64,000 nucleotides of DNA from JBHIDJ01 sp046760105. Lineage in GTDB: Bacteria; Pseudomonadota; Gammaproteobacteria; Acidiferrobacterales; SPGG2. Below, in pieces: positions 27,116 through 33,924 of this stretch. The translations under genes were made by a program, and so were the position numbers. The notes under the pieces were generated by a model. It made no database searches. It was not told the DNA's origin and worked only from the letters and a program-made list of their open reading frames with translations. Every line of letters begins with the position of its first letter. Position 1 is the first letter of the stretch. The stretch covers positions 1 through 64,000 of the forward strand of contig JBHIDJ010000008.1 in the NCBI GenBank assembly GCA_046760105.1, in the 5' to 3' direction.

Positions 27116-27217
27116 GATGCAAGATACAAGTAAAAAGATACAGGTTACGCTTTCAATGGTATTCGTCCTATTGAGGTTTTGCTTGTACCTTGGACCTTGA
27201 ATCTTGTATCTGAATTT
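27116..27217. repeat. Heptad inverted element, copy 3 (GATACAA class), overlapping the lon 3' end
   Basis: The left arm (27116-27150) reads GATGCAA, GATACAA, GTAAAAA, GATACAG, GTTACGC. The right arm (27183-27217) reads TTGTACC, TTGGACC, TTGAATC, TTGTATC, TGAATTT. The TTGGACC and TTGAATC units recur in copy 1, so the two copies are related. The lon coding frame runs through the whole right arm and stops at 27168 in the spacer. Confidence 0.8.
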
Positions 27218-29633
27218 TCGGATAAACAGTCGTAACAACCTCTTTGTACTGCTTGACGAAATGTACGGTAAGGCCGTTGCGCACATGCTCTGGTAACTCT
27301 TCAAAATCGCCGCGGTTTGCCTCCGGCAGGATAAGCTCCGCGATGCGCACACGCCGTGCGGCGATCACCTTCTCACGAATGCCGCCAACCGGAAGCACCT
27401 GACCGGTCAGACTCAGTTCGCCGGTCATGCCGATCGGGCGCGCGATCTTCTGCCCACGCGCCAGCGAAAGCAACGCCGTGGCCATGGTGATGCCGGCACT
27501 CGGGCCATCTTTTGGCGTCGCGCCGGCAGGCACATGTAGATGAACAAACGCCTTTTCGAAGTAGTCTGCCGGCGCGCCATAAGGTGCGCTGTGCGATGAG
27601 ATATAGCTGTAAGCGATCTCGGCGGATTCCTTCATCACATCACCTAGTTGCCCAGTGAGCTTGAAACCACGTGTGTGCTCGTGCACGCGCGTAGCCTCCA
27701 CATCGAGCGTCGCGCCGCCGAGCGGTGTCCACGCAAGACCGGTGGCGATACCCACACCGGTCATGGGCTTCTCCTCCCGAAAAACCGGCTTGCCGAGATA
27801 ATCCTCGAGATTTTTAACACCCACCTTGATCGGCGGTTTCTGTCCTTTGAGAATCTTGACTACCGCTTTGCGCGCAATCGTGCCGATACGCTTTTGCAGA
27901 TGGCGCACACCCGCCTCACGCGCATAGCGCTCTATGATCTCGCGGATTGCGTTCTTTTCTATTCTCAGCTCAGTACGCTTAAGGCCCATCTTTCCCAGCT
28001 GTCGCGGTATCAGATGGCTGCGCGCGATCTCCATCTTCTCGAGGGTGATATAACCACCCAGACGTATGACTTCCATACGGTCCAATAACGGTGCTGGAAT
28101 GGTATCCATTTGGTTGGCGGTACACATGAACAAGACCTTCGAAAGATCGAAACGTACATCGAGATAGTGATCCAGGAAGTCCTGATTCTGCTCTGGGTCG
28201 AGGACCTCGAGTAACGCTGATGCGGGATCGCCGCGATAGGACGCGCCCACCTTGTCAATCTCATCAAGCATGATTACCGGGTTTGCGGTGCCAACGTCCT
28301 TGATCGCTTGGATAAACTTCCCCGGCATGGCGCCTATATACGTACGCCGATGCCCCTTTACCTCGGCCTCGTCACGCAAGCCACCCAATGAGAAACGATA
28401 AAACCTGCGCCCGAGCGCGGCCGCCACCGAACGGCCGATCGAAGTCTTGCCCACACCAGGTGGACCAACGAGCAACAGAATCGACCCCGCGACTTCGCCG
28501 CGCATAGCGCCCACGCCGAGAAACTCAATAATGCGTTGCTTTACGTCCTCGAGCCCTTCGTGATCACGGTCCAGTACCTCGCGCGCATGCTCAAGGTCGA
28601 GGTTGTCTTCTGAATACTTGCCCCACGGTAGCAAGGTTAGCCAGTCGAGATAATTGCGCGTTACGGCGTACTCAGGCGACCCCACCTCCAGCACTGACAT
28701 CTTTTTCATCTCTTCATCGATACGCTTTCCCGCCTCCTCAGGCAAGTCCGCGTCCTTCAGTCGGGCACGGAATCTATCGAGCTCAGCCGTGCGGTCATCC
28801 TTAGCGATGCCGAGCTCTTTCTGGATCGCCTTGAGCTGTTCCCTAAGGAAATGCTCCCGCTGACGGGTGTGGATGCTTTCTTCCACCTGCTTGTGGATGC
28901 GCATCTGCGCCTTCGCTACCTCGACTTCTTTCTTCAATACCACCAACACCTTCTCTAACCGATCAAGGATGTGCGTGGTTTCTAACACCTCTTGGAGCTC
29001 TTCCTTGCTGGCGGTGGTTAGGCTGGCGGCAAAATCCGCAAGGCGTGACGGCTCTTCCGGGCCAAAGCGATTGAGGAAGAACTTCAGTTCTTCCCCGTAA
29101 AGGGGATTCAAAGGCAGCAGCTCCTTGATGGTATTGACGACGGCTACGGTATAGGCCTTGAGTTCTGTGACGTCCTTGTAGCTCGTCTCTGGAAAGTATT
29201 GTGCTCGTACCGCAAACGGGCGCTCGCTTGACACCCAATCCTCGATGCGGAAACGTTGTAATCCTTCAACGAATATCTGCAGCTTGTCCTCAAGCTTAAC
29301 AACCTTGTGGATCCGGCCAGCCGTCCCCATGGCGTAAAAGTCCGCTGGCTTGGCCTCGAGTGGATCGTCGGTGCGTGTCAAAACCAGGCCCACCACCTTG
29401 TGGCCGGCCTCCATCACTGACTCCACGGTGCGCATCCACGCCTCCTGCTCGAGCACGATCGGAATCATCTGCGCCGGAAAGAATGGCCGGTTAGCTAACG
29501 GCAAGACATACAAGACGCCGGGTAAGACTTCGGAGGGCCGCGCGAGCGGTGTATGTTCGCGATCCATCAGTTCAGCAGACGGCGATGATTTTTGCTCGTC
29601 GTCTTGGTTCTCGTACGCCTCGATATCTCTCAT
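27168..29633 (-). CDS. lon: ATP-dependent protease La (Lon)
   Basis: 821 residues. N-terminal LON substrate-recognition domain, coiled coil, AAA+ module with Walker A GPPGVGKTS and FLDHYLDVRFDLS, then the Ser-Lys protease domain: KDGPSAG (Ser712) and GGIREKVIAARR (Lys755). It degrades misfolded and regulatory proteins. A GGGAGGA ribosome-binding site lies 7 nt before the ATG, and a sigma-32 type promoter is just upstream. The last 16 residues (KIQIQDSRSKVQAKPQ) are unlike Lon: they are the translation of a heptad repeat arm that has invaded the 3' end. Confidence 0.97.
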   Translation of the reverse strand: MRDIEAYENQDDEQKSSPSAELMDREHTPLARPSEVLPGVLYVLPLANRPFFPAQMIPIVLEQEAWMRTVESVMEAGHKVVGLVLTRTDDPLEAKPADFYAMGTAGRIHKVVKLEDKLQIFVEGLQRFRIEDWVSSERPFAVRAQYFPETSYKDVTELKAYTVAVVNTIKELLPLNPLYGEELKFFLNRFGPEEPSRLADFAASLTTASKEELQEVLETTHILDRLEKVLVVLKKEVEVAKAQMRIHKQVEESIHTRQREHFLREQLKAIQKELGIAKDDRTAELDRFRARLKDADLPEEAGKRIDEEMKKMSVLEVGSPEYAVTRNYLDWLTLLPWGKYSEDNLDLEHAREVLDRDHEGLEDVKQRIIEFLGVGAMRGEVAGSILLLVGPPGVGKTSIGRSVAAALGRRFYRFSLGGLRDEAEVKGHRRTYIGAMPGKFIQAIKDVGTANPVIMLDEIDKVGASYRGDPASALLEVLDPEQNQDFLDHYLDVRFDLSKVLFMCTANQMDTIPAPLLDRMEVIRLGGYITLEKMEIARSHLIPRQLGKMGLKRTELRIEKNAIREIIERYAREAGVRHLQKRIGTIARKAVVKILKGQKPPIKVGVKNLEDYLGKPVFREEKPMTGVGIATGLAWTPLGGATLDVEATRVHEHTRGFKLTGQLGDVMKESAEIAYSYISSHSAPYGAPADYFEKAFVHLHVPAGATPKDGPSAGITMATALLSLARGQKIARPIGMTGELSLTGQVLPVGGIREKVIAARRVRIAELILPEANRGDFEELPEHVRNGLTVHFVKQYKEVVTTVYPKIQIQDSRSKVQAKPQ

Positions 29634-29670
29634 ATCTCAATCCTCCCCCGCGTGGATCTGTGTGTGACAC

Positions 29671-29699
29671 ACATGAGGGCTTACGCCCTGGGGTTCAAG
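29671..29699 (-). promoter_or_regulatory. Sigma-32 (heat-shock) promoter of lon
   Basis: Read on the minus strand: CTTGAA at 29699-29694, a 14-nt spacer, then CCCTCATGT at 29679-29671. The RpoH consensus is CTTGAA, 11-15 nt, CCCCAT-x-T, so only one C is replaced by T. The start site would be about 29666, giving a leader of roughly 33 nt that holds a GGGAGGA ribosome-binding site. lon is a classic sigma-32 target, and rpoH itself is in this window. Confidence 0.75.
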
Positions 29700-30000
29700 T
29701 CGGCGCGCCCGTGTCAGGGCCGGTTTGGGCGGTACCGAGTAGCAAACGAGGGGTTCCTCACGAGCAACCGTCCTCTCCCGCATGGATTTTTTTGCGGTGC
29801 CAAAATGAACTAGATACCTTTCAAACGGCAGCTTTTCGCTCAATCGTGTCAATGTATTCTAAAAGAATCCGGTACGGTGCTCCGATATCAAGACTGTAAT
29901 GCCATTTTGTGCCGGGCCGGATGGCTTATTCCCTGAGACGGTTTTGTGCCCGAATTTTGCATGACCAGTGCAAAAGGCGCCAGTAACAGCGTAGGGTTCT
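29700..30000. other. Intergenic stretch between lon and the divergent unknown gene
   Basis: Beyond the lon promoter I see no gene, hairpin terminator or repeat. The plus-strand promoter of the gene at 30001 should lie here; there is no convincing -35/-10 pair. Confidence 0.35.
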
Positions 30001-30540
30001 ATGGGGCTACCGACTATCTATCAGTTCTTCCGTCACCAGGTGCAATACGGCTTCGACAGGCAGGGACTGGCGGAGCCAGCAACGGTAGATTATTTGAGTG
30101 ACATGCTCGCGCGTTTTGCGCACACGCGTGCGCTTTACGCCATTCGCGACCAAGACGGCAAACCGTTGGAGCGCATAGCCGAGCTCGTAGCTGTTTTACA
30201 TGGTACATCGCAGTTCGAACCTCGTGCATGGGACCGACATCGGCGAGCGTTTATCGCACGCCATATTGGTGAATACACGTTGTTTATGAGTGGATGGTTC
30301 CGAGAGCGCCTGCGGGCACGTGGTGAGCTCGATTACTATCTGCTGAATGGTCGCAGCGCCTTTTGGCAATGCGCCCATTACGAACCCAATCCCAGACACC
30401 AACGCGTGTTCCGCGGGTTACATCGCAATTTCGACCATATTGCCGACACGCTCGATAACATGGTTCGCTTCCAACTACCGTTCACGCCGGCGAACGTTAA
30501 CGCGCAAACGCTGATCGCATCACTGTGGCGCGTTTACTAA
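30001..30540 (+). CDS. Unrecognised 179-residue protein
   Basis: I do not recognise the family. The start is ATG at 30001; its region lacks a strong ribosome-binding site. The sequence is mostly helical in character and aromatic-rich: YQFFRHQVQYGF, YLSDMLARFAHTRALYAI, RHIGEYTLFMSGWFRERL, YYLLNGRSAFWQCAHYE, HRNFDHIADTLDNMVRF. No signal peptide or membrane helix. The even codon use and absence of internal stops support a real gene. It is 66 nt upstream of a YkgJ-type cysteine-cluster gene and may be co-transcribed with it. Confidence 0.7.
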   Translation: MGLPTIYQFFRHQVQYGFDRQGLAEPATVDYLSDMLARFAHTRALYAIRDQDGKPLERIAELVAVLHGTSQFEPRAWDRHRRAFIARHIGEYTLFMSGWFRERLRARGELDYYLLNGRSAFWQCAHYEPNPRHQRVFRGLHRNFDHIADTLDNMVRFQLPFTPANVNAQTLIASLWRVY

Positions 30541-30606
30541 ATATCCCGCGTATAATCACGATCGTGTGAGCAGAGATGCGATGAAATCGCCTGCGCCGAA
30601 CACCCC

Positions 30607-31014
30607 ATGTTCTACCAGCGAGAAAAGTTGCGCTTTAAATGCACCGGCTGCGGTGCGTGCTGTACCGGCAACCCCAATGACTATTACGTCGCCGTTAACG
30701 AACCAGAACAGGAGCGGATCCGCCGCTTTCTCGGTATCTCCCGATCGTGGTTTCGGCGTCGTTACCTTGTCAAGGCCGACGCAGCGACCGTGGGTCTGAA
30801 CAGCGACAGTGCCGGTCGCTGTGTATTCCTTGATGCGTCGAATCGATGCCGCATCTACCCAGTAAGGCCCAACCAGTGTCGCACCTATCCGTTCTGGCCT
30901 GAGCTGCTGCGAAGCCGTGCGGCGTGGCAGGCCGAGACCCATCGCTGCGAAGGCATTGGGCAAGGAAAGGTGGTTCCGCTGAGACGCATAGCGGGCGCAC
31001 TCAAACGCTGTTAG
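30607..31014 (+). CDS. YkgJ family cysteine-cluster protein
   Basis: 135 residues. The N-terminal signature KCTGCGACCTGNP plus later Cys residues in RCVFLDASNRCRIYPVRPNQCRTYPFWPE match the YkgJ/CxxCxxCC family, thought to coordinate zinc or an iron-sulfur cluster. Function unknown. No obvious Shine-Dalgarno precedes the ATG, so the start may be a few codons off. It follows the unrecognised gene at 30001 in the same direction. Confidence 0.85.
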   Translation: MFYQREKLRFKCTGCGACCTGNPNDYYVAVNEPEQERIRRFLGISRSWFRRRYLVKADAATVGLNSDSAGRCVFLDASNRCRIYPVRPNQCRTYPFWPELLRSRAAWQAETHRCEGIGQGKVVPLRRIAGALKRC

Positions 31015-31224
31015 CCCGCATCGGCCGACAAGCGGCTGTTATTAAAGCCCGATGCCGCGCCACCCCTGGGTGCACTAGAAAATCCTCCCCAGCCTCTCGC
31101 CGCGATCATACAAGCCCTTTGCACGTGCACGCATTGCTGGCACGCACACGACCCTGTCAACCGCAGCCCGCGACGGGCGTTAAAGCATATGAAAATAGCG
31201 GAAACGATGTCTGGAGGTACAAGC

Positions 31225-31788
31225 ATGACGACGAAAACATGGTTTGCAGCAGCTTTGTTGGTGTTGGTCACCGCAGCGCCCGTGTTTGCCGATGACGGTG
31301 ATCGCGGAGAGTGGATCGAAGACCGCCTGGACCGGCGCGGTGACCGCATCGATCAACGCCTGGACCGCCGTGGCGAGCGGATTGATGAGCGGTTGGATCG
31401 GCGTGGTGAGCGCATCGATGGGCGTCTAAATCACCGCGGCGAACGCGTTGACAAGCGCCTCGACCGACGCGGTGAATCTATCAATGACCGTCTCGACCGC
31501 AAGGCCGAGCGCGCAGAAGAAGCCGGCAAGCAAGGTTTGGCAAAGCGGCTCGACCGCAAGGGCGATCGGATTGAACATCGATATGACCGCAAGGGCGACC
31601 GTGTCGAGAACCGGCTGGATCGGCGCGGTGATCGGGTGAACGCACGCCTGGACCGGCGTGGTGATCGAATCGAGAATAGGCTCGATCGCCGTGGTGATCA
31701 CGTTGACCACGGTTTGGATCGTCGGGGCGAACGTGCTCATCGCCGCGTAGATCGGCATCGTAGGCACGGGGGTGCCCGTCGCCGGTAG
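31225..31788 (+). CDS. Secreted Arg/Asp-rich protein of 11-residue repeats
   Basis: 187 residues. GGAGG precedes the ATG. A signal peptide (TWFAAALLVLVTAAPVFA) is followed by an acidic DDGDRGEW segment. Residues 34-173 are twelve repeats of the type RLDRRGDRIDQ, with one unit expanded to 19 residues (about 89-107). The C-terminus is basic (RHRRHGGARRR). Alternating Arg and Asp/Glu in an 11-residue period predict a charged, solvent-exposed right-handed coiled coil in the periplasm. I do not know the family. Next come an ECF sigma factor and its partners, which suggests an envelope role (inference). Confidence 0.75.
   Translation: MTTKTWFAAALLVLVTAAPVFADDGDRGEWIEDRLDRRGDRIDQRLDRRGERIDERLDRRGERIDGRLNHRGERVDKRLDRRGESINDRLDRKAERAEEAGKQGLAKRLDRKGDRIEHRYDRKGDRVENRLDRRGDRVNARLDRRGDRIENRLDRRGDHVDHGLDRRGERAHRRVDRHRRHGGARRR
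31324..31743 (+). repeat. 33-nt tandem repeats inside the secreted repeat protein
   Basis: The twelve 11-codon units are visible as 33-nt repeats built on a core like CTGGACCGGCGCGGTGA. Units vary at synonymous sites, so the array is old enough to have diverged while protein sequence was kept. Confidence 0.8.
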
Positions 31789-31864
31789 ACCGAGACCTGG
31801 CCATGCAAAAACCGGCTAGCTGCTACATTGGTAACAAGAAACAATACCGGGGAGGGCACCAAAC

Positions 31865-32404
31865 CTGGATTCTACGCAGCCACTGGAACGTTTCTTGGCC
31901 AGCGTCGAGAGGCGCGCCTTTGTTGTGGCGCGCATGGCCACCGGTGACAACGAAGAGGCGCTCGACCTGGTACAGGATGCAATGCTGCGGCTTGTGAAAC
32001 ACTATAGTGCGCGTAGCCCGGATGAGTGGGCACCGTTGTTTCACCGGATCTTGCAAAGCCGGATCCGCGACTGGTATCGGCGCGCACGAGTTCGCAACCG
32101 CTTCCGTGTGTGGTTTGGCGCGCGCCGCGCGGACGAGCACGAAGATGCGCTCGAACAACAGCCCGACCACAGTGAGCGTGGTCCAGATGGGCGCATGATG
32201 GGCAGTCAAGCAGTGAGCGCGCTTCAAAGCGCCATTGCCGCATTGCCGCTGCGCCAGCGCCAGGCCTTTCTGCTGCGCGCGTGGGAAGGCCTGGACGTGG
32301 CGCAGACGGCGAACGCCATGGGCTGCAGCGAGGGCAGTGTAAAGACCCATTACTCGCGAGCGGTGCACACCCTGCGTCGCCTGCTGGATGAATATTGGTC
32401 ATGA
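31865..32404 (+). CDS. ECF-type RNA polymerase sigma factor
   Basis: About 179 residues. Region 2 is seen in ALDLVQDAMLRLVKHY and LFHRILQSRIRDWYRR, region 4 in LPLRQRQAFLLRAWEGLDVAQTANAMGCSEGSVKTHYSRAV. The best start is CTG at 31865 (giving DSTQPLERFLASVERRAF), with GGAGG 9 nt upstream; the other in-frame candidate, TTG at 31895, has no ribosome-binding site. The stop overlaps the next gene in an ATGA, so the two are coupled. The organisation sigma / DUF3619 / small acidic protein / DUF3106 is seen in several beta- and gammaproteobacteria. Confidence 0.88.
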   Translation: MDSTQPLERFLASVERRAFVVARMATGDNEEALDLVQDAMLRLVKHYSARSPDEWAPLFHRILQSRIRDWYRRARVRNRFRVWFGARRADEHEDALEQQPDHSERGPDGRMMGSQAVSALQSAIAALPLRQRQAFLLRAWEGLDVAQTANAMGCSEGSVKTHYSRAVHTLRRLLDEYWS

Positions 32405-32760
32405 CCCAACGCGACGAAAAAACGTTTGTCGAGAATGTCAAGCACACGCTCGATGAACTGGAACGGGATCTGGACGCGACCACGTGCGCGCGGCTGCGCG
32501 CGGTGCGTCGAGCAGCACTGGCGCACGACCAGGGCCGCGGCGGGTGGCATACGCCGGCTCGGTGGCTGCCCGCGGGGGCGCTGACGGCGGCGCTCGCGGG
32601 TATGGTCATCGCTGCCGTTATATGGCTTTCGGCTCCCTCGCCAGGCTTATCTGCCGCCAGCATGGAAGATCTCGAGCTACTCGGCGCGGAAGACAGCATC
32701 GAGTTCTACGCTGACCTGGACTTTTACCAATGGCTCACCACCGAGAACGATGCCGGTTGA
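32401..32760 (+). CDS. DUF3619-like membrane protein, putative anti-sigma factor
   Basis: 119 residues: a cytoplasmic helical N-terminus (FVENVKHTLDELERDLDATTCARLRAVRRAAL), one membrane helix (LTAALAGMVIAAVIWLS), and a short acidic periplasmic tail ending in DLDFYQWLTTENDAG. DUF3619 proteins follow ECF sigma genes and are proposed to hold the sigma factor at the membrane; here that is inference from topology and the 4-nt overlap with the sigma gene. Confidence 0.8.
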   Translation: MTQRDEKTFVENVKHTLDELERDLDATTCARLRAVRRAALAHDQGRGGWHTPARWLPAGALTAALAGMVIAAVIWLSAPSPGLSAASMEDLELLGAEDSIEFYADLDFYQWLTTENDAG

Positions 32761-32956
32761 GCCGTTAGTCATAGCGTTTGTGTTTATCGCGGCCGCCGAG
32801 CCGGGAATCGACGACGCAGACCCGTTGCCGGACATCGAGATGCTCGAGTTCCTAGGCAACTGGGAAACCGCGTCGGGTGAATGGATCGACCCCAGCGCGT
32901 GGTCCGACGAGCCGGAGGTGGCGGCGGAACCGCAGGAAGAGGAAAAAAGTGAGTAG
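32750..32956 (+). CDS. Small exported acidic protein of the sigma-factor cluster
   Basis: 68 residues starting inside the previous gene (ATG at 32750). A short hydrophobic N-terminus (LVIAFVFIAAAEPG) resembles a weak signal peptide. The rest is acidic and contains EMLEFLGNWETASGEWIDP and a Glu-rich end. The LEFLG-W-x4-GEW-x-D motif recurs, as I recall, in small proteins of similar sigma/DUF3619/DUF3106 clusters. Function unknown. Overlaps both neighbours, so it is part of the same operon. Confidence 0.65.
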   Translation: MPVEPLVIAFVFIAAAEPGIDDADPLPDIEMLEFLGNWETASGEWIDPSAWSDEPEVAAEPQEEEKSE

Positions 32957-33515
32957 TCGATTTTTAGTCATAGTCTTCAGCTTAGCCCTGCCGCTGACAT
33001 GCTTTAGCGCTGATCCGCCGCGGGCGATTACGTGGGACGAGCTCGCGCCGGAAGAGCAGCAGTTGTTACGGCCGTTGCGCGATCGCTGGGATAACCTTCC
33101 GCTCGAACGCCGCCAACGGCTGCGCAAAGGCGCGGCGCGTTGGACGGCTATGTCACCAGACGAACGCCGACGGGCACGCGAGCGCCTAAAGCGCTGGCAA
33201 AAGCTTGGTCCGGAGGAGCGCAACCGCGTCCGCCGCCGCTATCAACAGTTTCGTCAACTGTCCCCGGAGCAACAAGAGCGCGTACGTCGCCGTCACAAGT
33301 GGTTCAAGAGTCTACCCCCGGAACAGCGCCGCCAGTTACGTCAGCGCTGGCGACACATGTCGCCTGAGGAACGTCAGCGGTTTCGTCGGCAGTTGCAGCG
33401 GCGCGCGAAGGTGCGGCAAATGTCGCCCGAGCAGCGCAAACAGTTGCGGCAAAAGCAAAAGCAACGCCGCCTCGATGCGCCAAAACGCCGACCCCCACCT
33501 CAGCCGTCGGGTTAG
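32949..33515 (+). CDS. DUF3106 secreted Arg/Glu/Pro-rich helical protein
   Basis: 188 residues from GTG at 32949, preceded by GAGG; the frame's other starts would lose the signal peptide (FLVIVFSLALPLTCFS). The mature part has repeated SPEERxRxRxRxxxWxxL units (e.g. MSPDERRRARERLKRW, LSPEQQERVRRRHKWF), typical of DUF3106. The pattern loosely resembles the LTxxQ periplasmic chaperone family (CpxP/Spy). A periplasmic stress-binding role under control of the sigma factor is plausible but inferred. The last ~20 residues are basic and Pro-rich. Confidence 0.82.
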   Translation: MSSRFLVIVFSLALPLTCFSADPPRAITWDELAPEEQQLLRPLRDRWDNLPLERRQRLRKGAARWTAMSPDERRRARERLKRWQKLGPEERNRVRRRYQQFRQLSPEQQERVRRRHKWFKSLPPEQRRQLRQRWRHMSPEERQRFRRQLQRRAKVRQMSPEQRKQLRQKQKQRRLDAPKRRPPPQPSG

Positions 33516-33558
33516 CACTTGCCTTAACGCGGACACGTCCATCCGCCCTAAAACTGCG

Positions 33559-33924
33559 TTAGCGCTTGGCGGCGCTGCCACGGACTTCGTCAGCGGGATA
33601 TTTTTGTTCGTTTAGTTCGAGCTTGCGCCATGCTGAATCGAACAAATCTATACCTAGCTTGTCTGCAAGGCGTAACAGATAGATGAGTACGTCTGCCATT
33701 TCAAGGGCCACCTGTGCCTTCTTATCCGGCGCTAAAGTGAAGCTTTCTTGCTCCGTTAGCCATTGGAAGTGTTCAACCAACTCGGCCGCCTCGACACTCA
33801 GTGCCATGGACAAGTTCTTTGGCGAATGAAACTTATCCCAGTCACGCGCTTGTACGAATTCCCGCAGCTGCTGGATAAGCTGATCAATCGTTACAGCGTT
33901 ACCCCGCAGCTCGCCCGATTTCAC
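33559..33924 (-). CDS. MazG-like nucleotide pyrophosphohydrolase
   Basis: 121 residues of the all-alpha NTP pyrophosphohydrolase superfamily (MazG-like/RS21-C6 type). It has the characteristic NLSMALSVEAAELVEHFQW helix (ExxE metal-binding motif) and ALEMADVLIYLLRLAD (second ExxD motif). Such enzymes clear non-canonical dNTPs. The gene overlaps the argH stop by 4 nt (ATGA), so it is translated from the argH transcript. Confidence 0.88.
   Translation of the reverse strand: MKSGELRGNAVTIDQLIQQLREFVQARDWDKFHSPKNLSMALSVEAAELVEHFQWLTEQESFTLAPDKKAQVALEMADVLIYLLRLADKLGIDLFDSAWRKLELNEQKYPADEVRGSAAKR

Noticed and set aside
29691..29700. GGGTTCAAGT, like a tRNA T-loop
   Set aside because: No acceptor or anticodon stem around it; on the minus strand it is the -35 region of the lon heat-shock promoter.
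31324..31743. 33-nt tandem repeats considered as a CRISPR array
   Set aside because: No unique spacers; the repeats are codons of a secreted protein.
31426..31767. Long minus-strand frame opposite the 11-residue repeat gene
   Set aside because: A by-product of the 33-nt repeats; the plus frame has the signal peptide and ribosome-binding site.
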